Below the pieces are notes generated by a model, which worked only from the letters and a program-made list of their open reading frames with translations, was not told where the DNA came from and searched no databases. A DNA stretch of 32,452 nt from positions 1 to 32,452 of the forward strand of contig JAGVCC010000338.1 in NCBI GenBank assembly GCA_020059395.1. Reading direction: 5' to 3'. Both the position numbers and the translations under genes were made by a program. Origin of the DNA: Chitinophagales bacterium (GTDB taxonomy: Bacteria; Bacteroidota; Bacteroidia; Chitinophagales; Chitinophagaceae). Below, in pieces: positions 1 to 10,012 of the stretch; position 1 is the stretch's first letter; the number at the start of each line of letters is the position of its first letter.

Positions 1-92
1 ACCACCACCACAATTACCGTCATTAACAGTATACAAAAGAAAAATGTAGTTAGATATTTTGACAGTATATAGCGGTCGATTTTTTTCATCAT
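1..92 (-). CDS. LptF/LptG family permease (YjgP/YjgQ), N-terminal fragment cut by the window edge
   Basis: Reverse-strand reading gives MMKKIDRYILSKYLTTFFFCILLMTVIVVVV..., which resembles the start of Bacteroidota LptF/LptG permeases. Not in the ORF track because it is truncated. The start could be the ATG at 92 or 89. Confidence 0.7.
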   Translation of the reverse strand, partial: MMKKIDRYILSKYLTTFFFCILLMTVIVVV

Positions 93-125
93 TCAACGCA
101 GCAGTTTTTGCCTGTATAATTGCGG

Positions 126-133
126 CAAAGATA
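126..133 (-). promoter_or_regulatory. Putative Bacteroidota -7 element (TATCTTTG) for the LptF/G-like gene
   Basis: The reverse complement of CAAAGATA is TATCTTTG, matching TAnnTTTG. It lies about 35 nt upstream of the start. The -33 element is weak. Confidence 0.4.
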
Positions 134-178
134 GTTTTATTAAAATTTGATATTGAAAAGATTTTGCTAAAGCCTGCC

Positions 179-1417
179 TTACTGTTGCTGTGCAATATTA
201 CTTATTGCTTTAGCTGCAATCCAGCCGGTTGTCCATGCATTTTGAAAATTAAAGCCGCCGGTTACGCCATCAATATCCACTACTTCGCCGGCAAAAAACA
301 AGCCCGGCATTTTTTTACTTTGCATAGTATTAAAATCAATTTCTGCAAGTGCTACGCCTCCGGCAGTAACAAACTCTTCTTTAAACGTTGTTTTGCCTTT
401 TACTTCCAGCTCCTGTGCACATAAATTTTTTGCCAGTTTGTTTTGTTCTTTAGCTGGCAGGTCGGCCCAGCGCATATCTGCATTAATACCACTTTGGGTT
501 AGCAGATATTCCCATAACCTTGCAGGCAAATTAAAAGGGTTGCGGTTACTTATTTTTTGTGCAGCTATTGTAAAACGGAGTTGCTGTATTTTTTCTTTTA
601 CTGAGTTTTCGTTGTATTGCGGCAGCCAGTTTATTACAATAGAACAGTGCCAGTTTTTTGCAGCCAGTTCTTTTGCAGCCCACGCAGATAATTTTAATAC
701 CGCAGGGCCGCTTACTCCCCAATGTGTAATAAGCAGCGGACCCTCAGTTGCTAACTTAGTGCCTGTTATTTTTACCGCAGCAGCTTCAACACTTACGCCC
801 ATTAAAGCTGTAATACTATTGCCGGGCATATTAAATGTAAACAATGAAGGCACTGGGGTTTCCACTGTATGGTTTGTTTTCTGCAGCCAGTCAAACTGAT
901 TTATTTTTGGATAGCCACCACTGGCAACGCAAACATAATCTGCTGCAACAGTCTCACTGTTTTTAAAATTAATTTGCCACTTTTCATTTTCAAAAATCAG
1001 GCTGCTTACTTCCCGGTTCATTAATATTTCCACTCCGTATTTATTGGCCTCTTTAATTAAGCAGTCAATAATTGTTTGCGATGTATTGCTCACCGGAAAC
1101 ATTCTCCCATCTGCTTCTGTTTTTAATTCCACTCCTCTTTCTTTAAACCACGCAATGGTATCAGTTGTAAAAAAATGATGAAAAGCTTTTTTTAAAAATG
1201 AAGCCCCCCGTGGATATTTTTTTATCATTTCTGCAATACTGAAACAGGCATGTGTAACATTACAGCGGCCACCACCGCTTACTTTTACTTTGCTTAAAAG
1301 TTTAGACGATTTTTCAATTATAACAACCTGCAGCGCCGGATTCATTCTTGCTGCATTAACCGCACAAAAAAAACCTGCTGCACCGCCACCAATTATTATC
1401 AACTGTTTTTTATTCAT
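179..1417 (-). CDS. NAD(P)/FAD-dependent oxidoreductase, HI0933/BaiN family
   Basis: N-terminal Rossmann motif IIGGGAAGFFCAVNAAR, KVKVSGGGRCNVTH, and a C-terminal FFAGEVVDIDGVTGGFNFQNAWTTGWIAAK. Confidence 0.9.
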   Translation of the reverse strand: MNKKQLIIIGGGAAGFFCAVNAARMNPALQVVIIEKSSKLLSKVKVSGGGRCNVTHACFSIAEMIKKYPRGASFLKKAFHHFFTTDTIAWFKERGVELKTEADGRMFPVSNTSQTIIDCLIKEANKYGVEILMNREVSSLIFENEKWQINFKNSETVAADYVCVASGGYPKINQFDWLQKTNHTVETPVPSLFTFNMPGNSITALMGVSVEAAAVKITGTKLATEGPLLITHWGVSGPAVLKLSAWAAKELAAKNWHCSIVINWLPQYNENSVKEKIQQLRFTIAAQKISNRNPFNLPARLWEYLLTQSGINADMRWADLPAKEQNKLAKNLCAQELEVKGKTTFKEEFVTAGGVALAEIDFNTMQSKKMPGLFFAGEVVDIDGVTGGFNFQNAWTTGWIAAKAISNIAQQQ

Positions 1418-1483
1418 TCACCTTAATTCGTATCTTGAAAGCTAAATGTACACCCCTGTTGTTAAACTTAAAAATTGTATTTA

Positions 1484-2074
1484 ATGGCCAGTTCTGTTAC
1501 AAAAAAACAACTTAAACAAATGCCCGTAATGCCCTATGAAAAAATAAGGGCCTATTTAAAAACCGGCGATATTTTTTTCAGCAGCGGCAGTTATACTTTT
1601 TCGGGCATTATACAACGGCTTACTAAAAGTACCTGGAGCCATGTAGCCGTTATTTATAAAGACGAAGAGCTTGGCCGTGTGCTGGTGCTGGAAGCTGAAC
1701 CTTATGTTGGCATCCGTCTTATTCCGCTTTCAAAATATTTGCATGATTACAAAGGAAAGAAGCGGCCCTATAAAGGACAGGTTGTTATTGCTAAAATGAA
1801 CAATGCCATAGAGAAAGAAAAATTAAATAAGGGCATCAGTTTTGGGCTGGATGAACTGACAAGGCCGTATGACAATTTTGAAATTTTCCGCATTATGATG
1901 CGGATACTTTTTCATGTAAGTAAAAGAGAAAAAAACCGCAGCTATATATGCAGCGAACTGGTAAGGGATATTTTTGCCAAAGCCGGCGTTATTATGCAAT
2001 ACAAAGACACTTATGTAAGCCCTGATAATGTATGGAGCGATACAAGAGTAGAAATGAAGTACCGGATTTTATAA
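1484..2074 (+). CDS. YiiX/YebB-like NlpC/P60-superfamily (permuted papain fold) hydrolase
   Basis: TGDIFFSSGS...TKSTWSHVAVIYKDE and YICSELVRDIFAKAG (His and Cys active-site regions). The ORF-track start at 1475 is TTG; the ATG at 1484 is preferred. Confidence 0.7.
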   Translation: MASSVTKKQLKQMPVMPYEKIRAYLKTGDIFFSSGSYTFSGIIQRLTKSTWSHVAVIYKDEELGRVLVLEAEPYVGIRLIPLSKYLHDYKGKKRPYKGQVVIAKMNNAIEKEKLNKGISFGLDELTRPYDNFEIFRIMMRILFHVSKREKNRSYICSELVRDIFAKAGVIMQYKDTYVSPDNVWSDTRVEMKYRIL

Positions 2075-2158
2075 GCGGCAACTAAAATAAGTAATATTTT
2101 AAACCTCTTTTCAGCACGTGGCTTACAGTAATGACTGCTGACAACGCACTACTCACAA

Positions 2159-2959
2159 TCAATAATCAGAACATAAATTACCGTTGGCTTTTTCTGCCAC
2201 TTCAATTTCACTAAATGACGATAATATATCTGGCTTGCCTTTTTGTATCGCTACATTATGTTCGTAATGTGCTGCCGGTTTACCATCCTCTGTACGCACC
2301 GTCCAGCCATCTTTATCATGATACACATTTTTAGTACCCATATTTATCATTGGCTCAATGGCAATTACCATTCCCTCTTTTAATTTGGCACCTGTGCCAC
2401 GCTTGCCATAATTTGGCACTTGCGGCTCTTCATGTATTTTGCGGCCAAGGCCATGCCCCACCAAATCTCTCACCACGCCGTAACCATATTGTTTTTCAGT
2501 GTGGTTTTGTACAGCATAACCAATATCTCCCACCCTGTTGCCGTGTACCGCTTTTTCAATACCCTTGTAAAGCGACTCTTTTGTAACATGTAAAAGTTGT
2601 TTTACATCTTCGCCAATTTCGCCAATTGCAAAGGTGTAAGCGCTGTCACCATGAAACCCATTTTTATAAACTCCAACATCAACTGTTACAATATCTCCAT
2701 CCTTCAATGCATCTTTTGTAGGAAACCCATGCACCACAGCATCATTTACAGATATACAACAGGCAAATGGAAAATCCTGATACCCTTTAAATGACGGAGC
2801 CGCTCCATTATCCCTTATAAACTGTTCCGCATATGCATCCAGCTCAAAAGTGGAAATGCCGGGGCGAACAATTTTTGCGACTTCTGCAAGCGTATGGCTT
2901 ACCAGCAAACTGCTTATCCGCATCAGCTCAATTTCCTCTTTTGTTTTATAATGAATCAT
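2159..2959 (-). CDS. map: Type I methionyl aminopeptidase
   Basis: MIHYKTKEEIELMRISSLLVSHTLAEVAKIVRPG, VTVDVGV, HGLGRKIHEEPQVPNYG and AIEPMINMG motifs. Confidence 0.96.
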   Translation of the reverse strand: MIHYKTKEEIELMRISSLLVSHTLAEVAKIVRPGISTFELDAYAEQFIRDNGAAPSFKGYQDFPFACCISVNDAVVHGFPTKDALKDGDIVTVDVGVYKNGFHGDSAYTFAIGEIGEDVKQLLHVTKESLYKGIEKAVHGNRVGDIGYAVQNHTEKQYGYGVVRDLVGHGLGRKIHEEPQVPNYGKRGTGAKLKEGMVIAIEPMINMGTKNVYHDKDGWTVRTEDGKPAAHYEHNVAIQKGKPDILSSFSEIEVAEKANGNLCSDY

Positions 2960-2977
2960 AACAGTATTTAAAAGAAA

Positions 2978-2996
2978 CCCCGACGCAAGGTCGGGG
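2978..2996 (-). terminator. Hairpin between secY and map, possible terminator or attenuator
   Basis: Perfect 7-bp stem CCCCGAC-GCAAG-GTCGGGG. On the minus strand it is followed by TTTCTTTT. Confidence 0.55.
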
Positions 2997-3038
2997 CTTA
3001 AGTATTTTTAAGTCCCCCAAAATAAAGGGGAGTTGTAA

Positions 3039-4379
3039 TTAAACAGTTGTTGTTGCCTGTCTGCCTTGTATACGGCCACCACTCATTAAACCATCGTACT
3101 GGCGCATTAGCAATTGTGTTTCTATTTGCTGCAGGGTATCTAAAATTACACCCACCATAATCAACAAAGATGTACCGCCAAAAAAGGTAGAGAAATTTTG
3201 TTGCATACCTACGAAAGCTAACTGACACAAGCCTGGTAAAATACCTACCAGTGCAAGTAATACAGCGCCTGGCAAAGTAATTCTATCCATAATAGTACCA
3301 ATATAATCTGCAGTAGGCTGGCCGGGTTTAACGCCGGGTATAAAACCGTTGTTACGCTTCAACTCATCTGCCATTTGCTTAGGGTTGAAGATTAAAGCGG
3401 TATAAAGAAAGGTAAATCCAATTACAGCTATAGTGTAGATAAGCATGTACCATAAATTGGTATGGTCATTTAAAAAACTGTTTTGATCTGTTTTGCCAAG
3501 CCCAACAATAAATGCCACCAAAAACAATATGGCCTGTGCAAAAATTATTGGCATTACGCCTGATGCGTTTACTTTAAGTGGTAAAAAATTACGGGCTCCA
3601 CCAAATTGACGGTTACCTACAATTTGCTTTGCATAATTTACAGGCACCCTTCTTGTACCCTGTATCAGCATAATTAAACCCATAATTACTGCTATTAAGA
3701 ATACAATTTCAACCAGCATAATTAATAAACCACCAGCACCACGGGCACTGCGGGCAGCCCACTCCTGAGCTAACGCTTGTGGAAGGCGTGCCAATATACC
3801 CACCATTATAATGATAGAGGTACCATTACCAAGACCTTTGTCTGTAATTTTTTCGCCCAGCCACATTACAAACAATGTACCTGCGGTTAAAAGTATTACT
3901 GTAGAAAAACTAAACAATGTTGTGCCGTACGACTGAATAATTGCACCGCCGTAAGTTTGAGTTAAAAAGCTGATGTAGGCTATAGCCTGAAAAATGGTGA
4001 CACCAACAGTTAGATAACGGGTCCACTGGTTTATTTTCTTCCGGCCGCTTTCGCCTTCTTTTTGAATTTTTGAAATTTGCGGCACCAGTATTGTCATCAG
4101 CTGCATAAATATTGATGCAGAGATATATGGCATAATACCTAATGCAAAAATAGAAGCCCGGTTAAATGAACCACCAACAAATGTGTCAAGGAGGTTTAAT
4201 AAACCGCCGCCACCTTTGTTGTTTTGCGATTGTTTAGCAAGTTCGTTAGGATCTATACCTGGCAAAACAATATGTGTACCTACAATATAGATGAATATAA
4301 GCAGCAATGTAAAAGTGATTTTATTACGCAGCTCCTCAATACTCCAGATATTCTTAAGTGTTTTTATTAACTTCTTCAC
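3039..4379 (-). CDS. secY: Preprotein translocase subunit SecY
   Basis: Multi-TM protein with PYISASIFMQL, GLGNGTSIIIMVGI and the QTYGGAI region; located after rplO. Confidence 0.97.
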   Translation of the reverse strand: MKKLIKTLKNIWSIEELRNKITFTLLLIFIYIVGTHIVLPGIDPNELAKQSQNNKGGGGLLNLLDTFVGGSFNRASIFALGIMPYISASIFMQLMTILVPQISKIQKEGESGRKKINQWTRYLTVGVTIFQAIAYISFLTQTYGGAIIQSYGTTLFSFSTVILLTAGTLFVMWLGEKITDKGLGNGTSIIIMVGILARLPQALAQEWAARSARGAGGLLIMLVEIVFLIAVIMGLIMLIQGTRRVPVNYAKQIVGNRQFGGARNFLPLKVNASGVMPIIFAQAILFLVAFIVGLGKTDQNSFLNDHTNLWYMLIYTIAVIGFTFLYTALIFNPKQMADELKRNNGFIPGVKPGQPTADYIGTIMDRITLPGAVLLALVGILPGLCQLAFVGMQQNFSTFFGGTSLLIMVGVILDTLQQIETQLLMRQYDGLMSGGRIQGRQATTTV

Positions 4380-4411
4380 AGTTGTAAAACTATTTTATGT
4401 TTGCTCCAATT

Positions 4412-4438
4412 AAAAAAGACCCCGCTGTTGCGTGGGTC
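4412..4438 (-). terminator. Terminator-like hairpin plus U-tract between rplO and secY
   Basis: Minus strand GACCC-A-CGC-AACA-GCG-GGGTC followed by TTTTTT: 8 bp of stem with a single A bulge. Confidence 0.6.
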
Positions 4439-4455
4439 AGGCAAATATCGGGAAA

Positions 4456-4905
4456 TTATTTCACTATCTCTACAGAACCGCCAGCCGCTTCAATAGCAGC
4501 TTTTGCTTTTGCACTAATAGCATTTACTTTAAAGCTGAATTTTCCTTTTACTTCACCAGTACCTAGAATTTTTACATTGTCAAACTGGCTGATGAGATTA
4601 TTGATGTAAAGGTTTTGCAGGCTAAACTCTGTAATACCGTATTTTTCAGATAAGTGGTCTATCTGACCCAGGTTAAACACTTTGTATTCTATGCGGTTGA
4701 TGTTTTTAAACCCACGCTTAGGAACACGGCGCTGAATTGGCATCTGTCCACCTTCGTGTGCTTTTTTACTCTTGTAACCGGCACGGCTCTGTCCACCTTT
4801 GTTACCTTTTGTAGATGTGCCACCTTTACCGCTTGCTTCACCGCGGCCTAATCTTTTCTCTTTGTGTGTTGCGCCTTTTGCAGGCTTAAGTGCATGTAAT
4901 TTCAT
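4456..4905 (-). CDS. rplO: 50S ribosomal protein L15
   Basis: MKLHALKPAKGATHKEKRLGRGEASGKGGTSTKGNKGGQSRAG; position in the cluster. Confidence 0.97.
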   Translation of the reverse strand: MKLHALKPAKGATHKEKRLGRGEASGKGGTSTKGNKGGQSRAGYKSKKAHEGGQMPIQRRVPKRGFKNINRIEYKVFNLGQIDHLSEKYGITEFSLQNLYINNLISQFDNVKILGTGEVKGKFSFKVNAISAKAKAAIEAAGGSVEIVK

Positions 4906-4925
4906 TGTACCTATTTTAAACTTAC

Positions 4926-4943
4926 GCCCCGGGTAAACGGGGC
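4926..4943 (-). other. Intergenic hairpin between rpmD and rplO
   Basis: Perfect stem GCCCCG-GGTAAA-CGGGGC with no U-tract. Confidence 0.5.
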
Positions 4944-4974
4944 TCGCTGTTAATGAATATATTTTAATGGAGTA

Positions 4975-5157
4975 TTAAGCCAGTTCTTCCACTTTTATCA
5001 AGTGGTTAACTTTTTTAACCATACCCAATATCTGAGGAGTAGCTTCAACTTCAACAGTAGCGTTTAATTTTTTTAAACCTAAAGCCACCATTGTTCTTTT
5101 CTGGCGCTCTGACCTGTCGATTACACTTTTTACTTGTGTTACTTTTATCTTTTTCAT
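4975..5157 (-). CDS. rpmD: 50S ribosomal protein L30
   Basis: KKIKVTQVKSVIDRSERQKRTMVALGLKKLNATVEVEATPQILGMVKKVNHLIKV. Confidence 0.96.
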   Translation of the reverse strand: MKKIKVTQVKSVIDRSERQKRTMVALGLKKLNATVEVEATPQILGMVKKVNHLIKVEELA

Positions 5158-5218
5158 TATATTTGGTTAATGGTTCACAATTCACGGAAAAACCATGAGC
5201 AATGAACTATGAACTAAT

Positions 5219-5737
5219 TTATCCGTTAAATACTTTCTTTAGTGAAATGTTGCGTCTTTTAGCAGTAGCTAACGGCTCACGCAATGTAGCCAAAGCTTTA
5301 AAGGTTGCTTTAACCACGTTATGAGGATTTGCAGAACCTAAATTTTTAGCAAGTACGTCAGTAATTCCAGCTGCTTCAAGCACCGCTCTCATACTGCCAC
5401 CCGCAATTACACCTGTACCTTGAGCTGCAGGTTTAATGTAAACTTTGGCTGCACCTTCTTTGCTTAATTGGTCGTGAGGAATAGTGCCATGTAAAATAGG
5501 TACTTTAATCAAGTTCTTCTTAGCATCCTCAATACCCTTTGTAATAGCTTCCTGTACTTCCTTTGCTTTACCAAGCCCGTGGCCAACCACGCCAGCTTCG
5601 TTACCAACAACCACTAAAGCAGAAAAACTAAAAGCACGGCCGCCCTTTGTAGTTTTTACTACTCGGTTAATTGCAACCACTTTGTCTTTTAACTCAAGGT
5701 CGCCAGCTTTTACTTTATTTAAAATTACGTTTGACAT
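5219..5737 (-). CDS. rpsE: 30S ribosomal protein S5
   Basis: [45 protein letters not shown]. Confidence 0.97.
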   Translation of the reverse strand: MSNVILNKVKAGDLELKDKVVAINRVVKTTKGGRAFSFSALVVVGNEAGVVGHGLGKAKEVQEAITKGIEDAKKNLIKVPILHGTIPHDQLSKEGAAKVYIKPAAQGTGVIAGGSMRAVLEAAGITDVLAKNLGSANPHNVVKATFKALATLREPLATAKRRNISLKKVFNG

Positions 5738-5824
5738 TTATTATCGGTTTACGATTTTAGATTAACGATGTAGATTTTTTTTGTAATGCAGATAAATCTA
5801 ACAACTGCAGCTTTCTATGTGTAA

Positions 5825-6178
5825 TTAAAATTGAAGCCCGCCTTCTCTTGCACCCTCTGCCACAGCTTTTACACGGCCATGATAGATATAACCGCCACGG
5901 TCAAACACTACAGTTGTAATACCTAAATCTTTTGCTTTTGCGGCAATAGCAGACCCTACTAACTTACTCATTTCAGTTTTAGGCCCCTTTTGCGCAGCAA
6001 TATCTTTTTGCTTAGAAGATGCTGAAGCAATTGTTACTCCATTAGCATCATCAATTAACTGTGCATAAATATCGGTGTTGCTTCTAAACACACTTAAACG
6101 TGGGGTAGCAGCTGCACCGCTTATTTTTTTACGAATGCGGTAGCGTATCTTTTGCCTGGCACTTGTTTTACTGTTCAT
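5825..6178 (-). CDS. rplR: 50S ribosomal protein L18
   Basis: [31 protein letters not shown]...[26 protein letters not shown]. Confidence 0.97.
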   Translation of the reverse strand: MNSKTSARQKIRYRIRKKISGAAATPRLSVFRSNTDIYAQLIDDANGVTIASASSKQKDIAAQKGPKTEMSKLVGSAIAAKAKDLGITTVVFDRGGYIYHGRVKAVAEGAREGGLQF

Positions 6179-6194
6179 GATTCTTGTATTTATA

Positions 6195-6213
6195 TTTCCG
6201 ATACTGCCGGAAA
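6195..6213 (-). other. Intergenic hairpin between rplF and rplR
   Basis: TTTCCG-ATACTGC-CGGAAA, a perfect 6-bp stem. Confidence 0.4.
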
Positions 6214-6292
6214 TGATTGTTAATTATTTTTTAGTAGTACAGATAATTAGTATTAAAATGAAATACCAAATCAAATTCTCTGCTTAACTATT

Positions 6293-6847
6293 TTATTTAC
6301 CAGCTGCTTTACCGGCTTTTCTTCTCAATACCTCACCCTCAAACTTAACACCTTTACCTTTGTATGGTTCCGGCTTACGCAAGCTCCTTATTTTAGCACA
6401 CACCTGACCCAATAATTGCTTATCAATACTTTCAAGTGTTATGCTTGGATTCTGTCCTTTTTCCTGTGCAGTAGTAACTTTTAACTCTTTAGGAACTTCA
6501 ATGATAATATTGTGGGAATAGCCTAAAGCTAAATCTAGAATATTGCCCTGATTAGCAGCTTTAAAACCCACGCCCACTAACTCAAGCTTTTTTTGATAGC
6601 CAATTGTAACACCATTAACCATGTTGTTAACTAAAGACCTGTACAAGCCATGCATTGCACGGTGACGGATTTGATCAGTTGGACGGCCAAACTCTACATT
6701 ACCATCTTTCACTTCTACTTTAATATCCGTGTCAACAGTTTGCTTCAATTCGCCTTTCGGTCCTTTAACTGTTACTACATTTTCAGCACTAACAGTAATT
6801 GTAACACCAGCTGGAATTGTGACTGGTTTTTTACCTATACGAGACAT
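6293..6847 (-). CDS. rplF: 50S ribosomal protein L6
   Basis: MSRIGKKPVTIPAGVTITV... and KPEPYKGKGVKFEGEVLRRKAGKAAGK. Confidence 0.97.
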   Translation of the reverse strand: MSRIGKKPVTIPAGVTITVSAENVVTVKGPKGELKQTVDTDIKVEVKDGNVEFGRPTDQIRHRAMHGLYRSLVNNMVNGVTIGYQKKLELVGVGFKAANQGNILDLALGYSHNIIIEVPKELKVTTAQEKGQNPSITLESIDKQLLGQVCAKIRSLRKPEPYKGKGVKFEGEVLRRKAGKAAGK

Positions 6848-6922
6848 AATGTATATTTTGTTTTTTTCTGAACAATCAGCCTGCTATAGGTTCGGCTTAA
6901 GGCGCAGAAAATGATTTAAAAA

Positions 6923-7321
6923 TTAATAAATGTTACAAAGAACTTCACCGCCAACATTCTGCGCTTTAGCTTCTTTATCTGTCATTACTCCCTTTGAAGT
7001 TGAAATAATCGCAATACCCAGGCCGTTCTTCACACGCTTAAATTCTTCAGGCTTTGCATAAGCACGCAAACCCGGACGGCTTACTCTTTCTAAACTTTGT
7101 ATTATCGGCAATTTTGTAGCAGCATCATACTTTAAGGCAATTTTAATAATGCCTTGTTTGCTGTCATCTTCAAATTTATATTTAAGGATGTACCCTTTAT
7201 CGTACAAAATTTCAGTAATGCGTTTTTTTAAGTTGCTTGCAGGAATTTCTACAATACGATGATTCGCCATTTGAGCGTTACGTATTCTTGTTAAATAATC
7301 TGCAATAGGATCAGTTACCAT
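6923..7321 (-). CDS. rpsH: 30S ribosomal protein S8
   Basis: MVTDPIADYLTRIRNAQMANH...GLGIAIISTSKGVMTDKEAKAQNVGGEVLCNIY. Confidence 0.97.
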   Translation of the reverse strand: MVTDPIADYLTRIRNAQMANHRIVEIPASNLKKRITEILYDKGYILKYKFEDDSKQGIIKIALKYDAATKLPIIQSLERVSRPGLRAYAKPEEFKRVKNGLGIAIISTSKGVMTDKEAKAQNVGGEVLCNIY

Positions 7322-7379
7322 TGTTATGTTGTAATTAGATTGTTTGAATAATTTATTTCAATGCGATATCCCGGTTGGC

Positions 7380-7649
7380 TTACCAGCTTGCTTTTCTTAC
7401 ACCTGGAATTTTGCCCTGCAAAGCCATATCACGAAACTGGTTTCTGCAAATACCAAAATGTCTCATATAACCTTTAGGACGGCCCGTTAACTGGCAACGG
7501 TTTCTTAAGCGGATGTAAGAAGCATTTTTAGGTAATAAATCAAGTGCAGCAAAATCGCCGGCAGCTTTTAAAGCAGCTTTCTTTTCTGCAAATTTGGCAA
7601 CCATAGCTTCACGCTTTTTTTGCCTGGCTTCTACTGATTTTTTTGCCAT
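7380..7649 (-). CDS. rpsN: 30S ribosomal protein S14, 89-aa form without CxxC zinc motifs
   Basis: [20 protein letters not shown]...[43 protein letters not shown]. Confidence 0.97.
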   Translation of the reverse strand: MAKKSVEARQKKREAMVAKFAEKKAALKAAGDFAALDLLPKNASYIRLRNRCQLTGRPKGYMRHFGICRNQFRDMALQGKIPGVRKASW

Positions 7650-7661
7650 AATATTCTCTTA

Positions 7662-8228
7662 TTATTTTTTAGCGTTTTTAAATGGCATACCAAGCTCCTT
7701 CAGCAATTCATAAGCCTCTTCGTTGGTTTGCGCCGTGGTTACAAAAGTGATATCCAGTCCTGTAATTTTATTTACTTTATCAATATCAATCTCAGGAAAA
7801 ATGATTTGTTCAGTAACACCAAGTGTGTAGTTACCACGTCCATCAAACGACTTGTCGTTGATACCTTTAAAATCACGTACACGTGGTAAAGAAACTGAAA
7901 CCAGCCTGTCTAAAAATTCATACATTTTGACACCACGTAAAGTAACTCTTGCACCAATAGGCATGTTTTTACGCAGCTTAAAATTTGAAATATCTTTTTT
8001 AGACATTGTAGGCACAGCCTTTTGACCAGTGATGTTGCTTAACTCATCAACAGCAATATCAATTAATTTTTTATCGGCTACTGCACCGTTTACGCCACGG
8101 TTCAGGCAAATTTTAGCCAGCTTGGGAGCCTGCATTACAGTTTTATAACTGAATTTTTTCATTAAAGCAGGAACCACTTCTTTAGTGTATTTATCTGCCA
8201 GTCTTGCAGTGTTTGTTTTTGTACTCAT
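7662..8228 (-). CDS. rplE: 50S ribosomal protein L5
   Basis: [12 protein letters not shown]...[32 protein letters not shown]. The start overlaps the rplX stop by one base (TAATG). Confidence 0.97.
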   Translation of the reverse strand: MSTKTNTARLADKYTKEVVPALMKKFSYKTVMQAPKLAKICLNRGVNGAVADKKLIDIAVDELSNITGQKAVPTMSKKDISNFKLRKNMPIGARVTLRGVKMYEFLDRLVSVSLPRVRDFKGINDKSFDGRGNYTLGVTEQIIFPEIDIDKVNKITGLDITFVTTAQTNEEAYELLKELGMPFKNAKK

Positions 8229-8566
8229 TATTTGATTACCTCCCCTGATTTTTTAGAAATTCTAACTAATTTACCATCTTCTCTGGTACGTTTAACCTTT
8301 GTGGCTGCACCCGCTTTAACATCCCATAACATTACGTTACTTATTGCAATTGGCGCTTCTTTCTTAATAATACCACCCTTAGTGTTTTGAGATGTTGGCT
8401 TGCTGTGTTTTGTTACGATGTTGACACCTTCCACCAATACACGGCCCTTATCTAAAATAACTTCCAGTACCTTGCGTGGCTTTTTCAAATCTTTGTCCTC
8501 GCCGGAAATAACTACTACGTTATCGCCTTTTTTAATACTGAACTTAGGTTTAAATCTTGTACTCAT
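8228..8566 (-). CDS. rplX: 50S ribosomal protein L24
   Basis: [49 protein letters not shown]. Confidence 0.96.
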   Translation of the reverse strand: MSTRFKPKFSIKKGDNVVVISGEDKDLKKPRKVLEVILDKGRVLVEGVNIVTKHSKPTSQNTKGGIIKKEAPIAISNVMLWDVKAGAATKVKRTREDGKLVRISKKSGEVIK

Positions 8567-8583
8567 TTTTTATTCTGTTTGCA

Positions 8584-8601
8584 TTCCGGATTTTGCCGGA
8601 A
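8584..8601 (-). other. Intergenic hairpin between rplN and rplX
   Basis: TTCCGG-ATTTTG-CCGGAA, a perfect 6-bp stem. Confidence 0.45.
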
Positions 8602-8617
8602 CTGATTTTAATCTGAA

Positions 8618-8986
8618 TTATAATACTTCCGGAGCCAGAGAAATAATTTTCATGTACCCCTTATCTCTCAGCTCTCTTGCCACAGGCCCAAAAATACGTG
8701 TGCCTCTTGGTTCATCAGAGTTGTTTAATAATACAACTGCATTGTCATCAAACCGAATATAAGAACCATCTTTACGGCGCAGTTTATTTGTTGTACGTAC
8801 AATAACAGCTTTACTAACAGTACCTTTTTTAACACCACCTGCAGGCATGGCGTCTTTAACTGTTACAACGATTTTGTCACCAATTTTGGCATAGTCCTGG
8901 CCGCTGTTACCTAATACACGGATACATAAAACTTCTTTTGCACCGCTATTATCTGCTACATTTAATCTGCTTTCTTGCTGTATCAT
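8618..8986 (-). CDS. rplN: 50S ribosomal protein L14
   Basis: [26 protein letters not shown]...[28 protein letters not shown]. Confidence 0.98.
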   Translation of the reverse strand: MIQQESRLNVADNSGAKEVLCIRVLGNSGQDYAKIGDKIVVTVKDAMPAGGVKKGTVSKAVIVRTTNKLRRKDGSYIRFDDNAVVLLNNSDEPRGTRIFGPVARELRDKGYMKIISLAPEVL

Positions 8987-9073
8987 TTGCTTTAGCTTTA
9001 GCTATTATTACAATTGTTTAATATCAGAGGCTGTTTGCATAAACTTAAGTTTGCTGCAGCAGCATGAAAAAAA

Positions 9074-9331
9074 TTATTTTACTTTTTCAACTACTTCAAC
9101 TAGTCTCCAGCGTTTTGTTTTGCTTAAAGGACGGCTCTCCATAATTTTTACGGTATCACCAATGTTGCACTCATTCTTTTCATCATGAGCATGAAATTTT
9201 GTACTTTTCTTTACAAACTTTCCATAAAGCGGATGCTTTACTTTCCTTTCAACATTAACGGTAATAGTCTTATCCATTTTGTTGCTGGATACCACACCTA
9301 ACTTTGTCTTTCTTAAATTTCTTTCAGCCAT
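9074..9331 (-). CDS. rpsQ: 30S ribosomal protein S17
   Basis: [55 protein letters not shown]. Confidence 0.97.
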   Translation of the reverse strand: MAERNLRKTKLGVVSSNKMDKTITVNVERKVKHPLYGKFVKKSTKFHAHDEKNECNIGDTVKIMESRPLSKTKRWRLVEVVEKVK

Positions 9332-9352
9332 TGTACTGCTTTTTATGGTTTG

Positions 9353-9562
9353 TTAAAAACCTAATTGTTTCTTTTTTAATTCAGTTTTAAGGCGGGCAAT
9401 ATCCCTTCTTAAACTACGTATGCTCTGTGGGTTTTCCAGTGGAGCAACAGCGTGTGCAAATGAAAGCTTCTTCAAACGCTGCTCATCTTCCCTGATTTTA
9501 GCAACCAGATCCGTTTCACTCAACTCTTTCAAGCTTTTTACAAAATCAACTTTCTTAGCCAT
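9353..9562 (-). CDS. rpmC: 50S ribosomal protein L29
   Basis: 69-aa helical protein: KELSETDLVAKIREDEQRLKKLSFAHAVAPLENPQSIRSLRRDIARLKTELKKK. Confidence 0.95.
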   Translation of the reverse strand: MAKKVDFVKSLKELSETDLVAKIREDEQRLKKLSFAHAVAPLENPQSIRSLRRDIARLKTELKKKQLGF

Positions 9563-9589
9563 TGTATTTAATTTGATAATTCTTTATTA

Positions 9590-10012
9590 CTATGCCGCTG
9601 AATAATCGTGGCGTTTTACAAATTTTGTTAAAATCGGCAATTTTTGTGCTGCCAGTTCAAACGCTTCTTTAGCCACTTGTTCAGGTACACCATCACATTC
9701 AAAAATGATACGGCCTGGTTGTACAATTGCAGCCCATCCCTCTGGGTTACCTTTACCTTTACCCATCCTTACCTCTGCAGGTTTTGCAGTAATTGGCTTG
9801 TCAGGAAATACACGAATCCATACGTTACCTTCACGTTTCATGTGACGAGTTAACGCCTGACGAGCACTTTCTATTTGACGGTTAGTTAACCAAACACTGT
9901 CAAGCGCCTTTAAGCCAAAACTTCCAAAGGACAAAGTTGCACCACGTTTAGTGTCGCCTTTCATTCTGCCTTTCTGCGTTTTTCTGTGTTTTGTTCTTTT
10001 TGGTGATAACAT
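9590..10012 (-). CDS. rplP: 50S ribosomal protein L16
   Basis: [62 protein letters not shown]. Confidence 0.98.
   Translation of the reverse strand: MLSPKRTKHRKTQKGRMKGDTKRGATLSFGSFGLKALDSVWLTNRQIESARQALTRHMKREGNVWIRVFPDKPITAKPAEVRMGKGKGNPEGWAAIVQPGRIIFECDGVPEQVAKEAFELAAQKLPILTKFVKRHDYSAA

Noticed and set aside
393-899. 168-aa + strand ORF
   Set aside because: Antisense to the well supported HI0933-family flavoprotein; no family features.
5170-5196. ATGGTT...AACCAT stem in the rpmD-rpsE gap
   Set aside because: Six-bp stem with a 15-nt loop in AT-rich sequence; likely chance.
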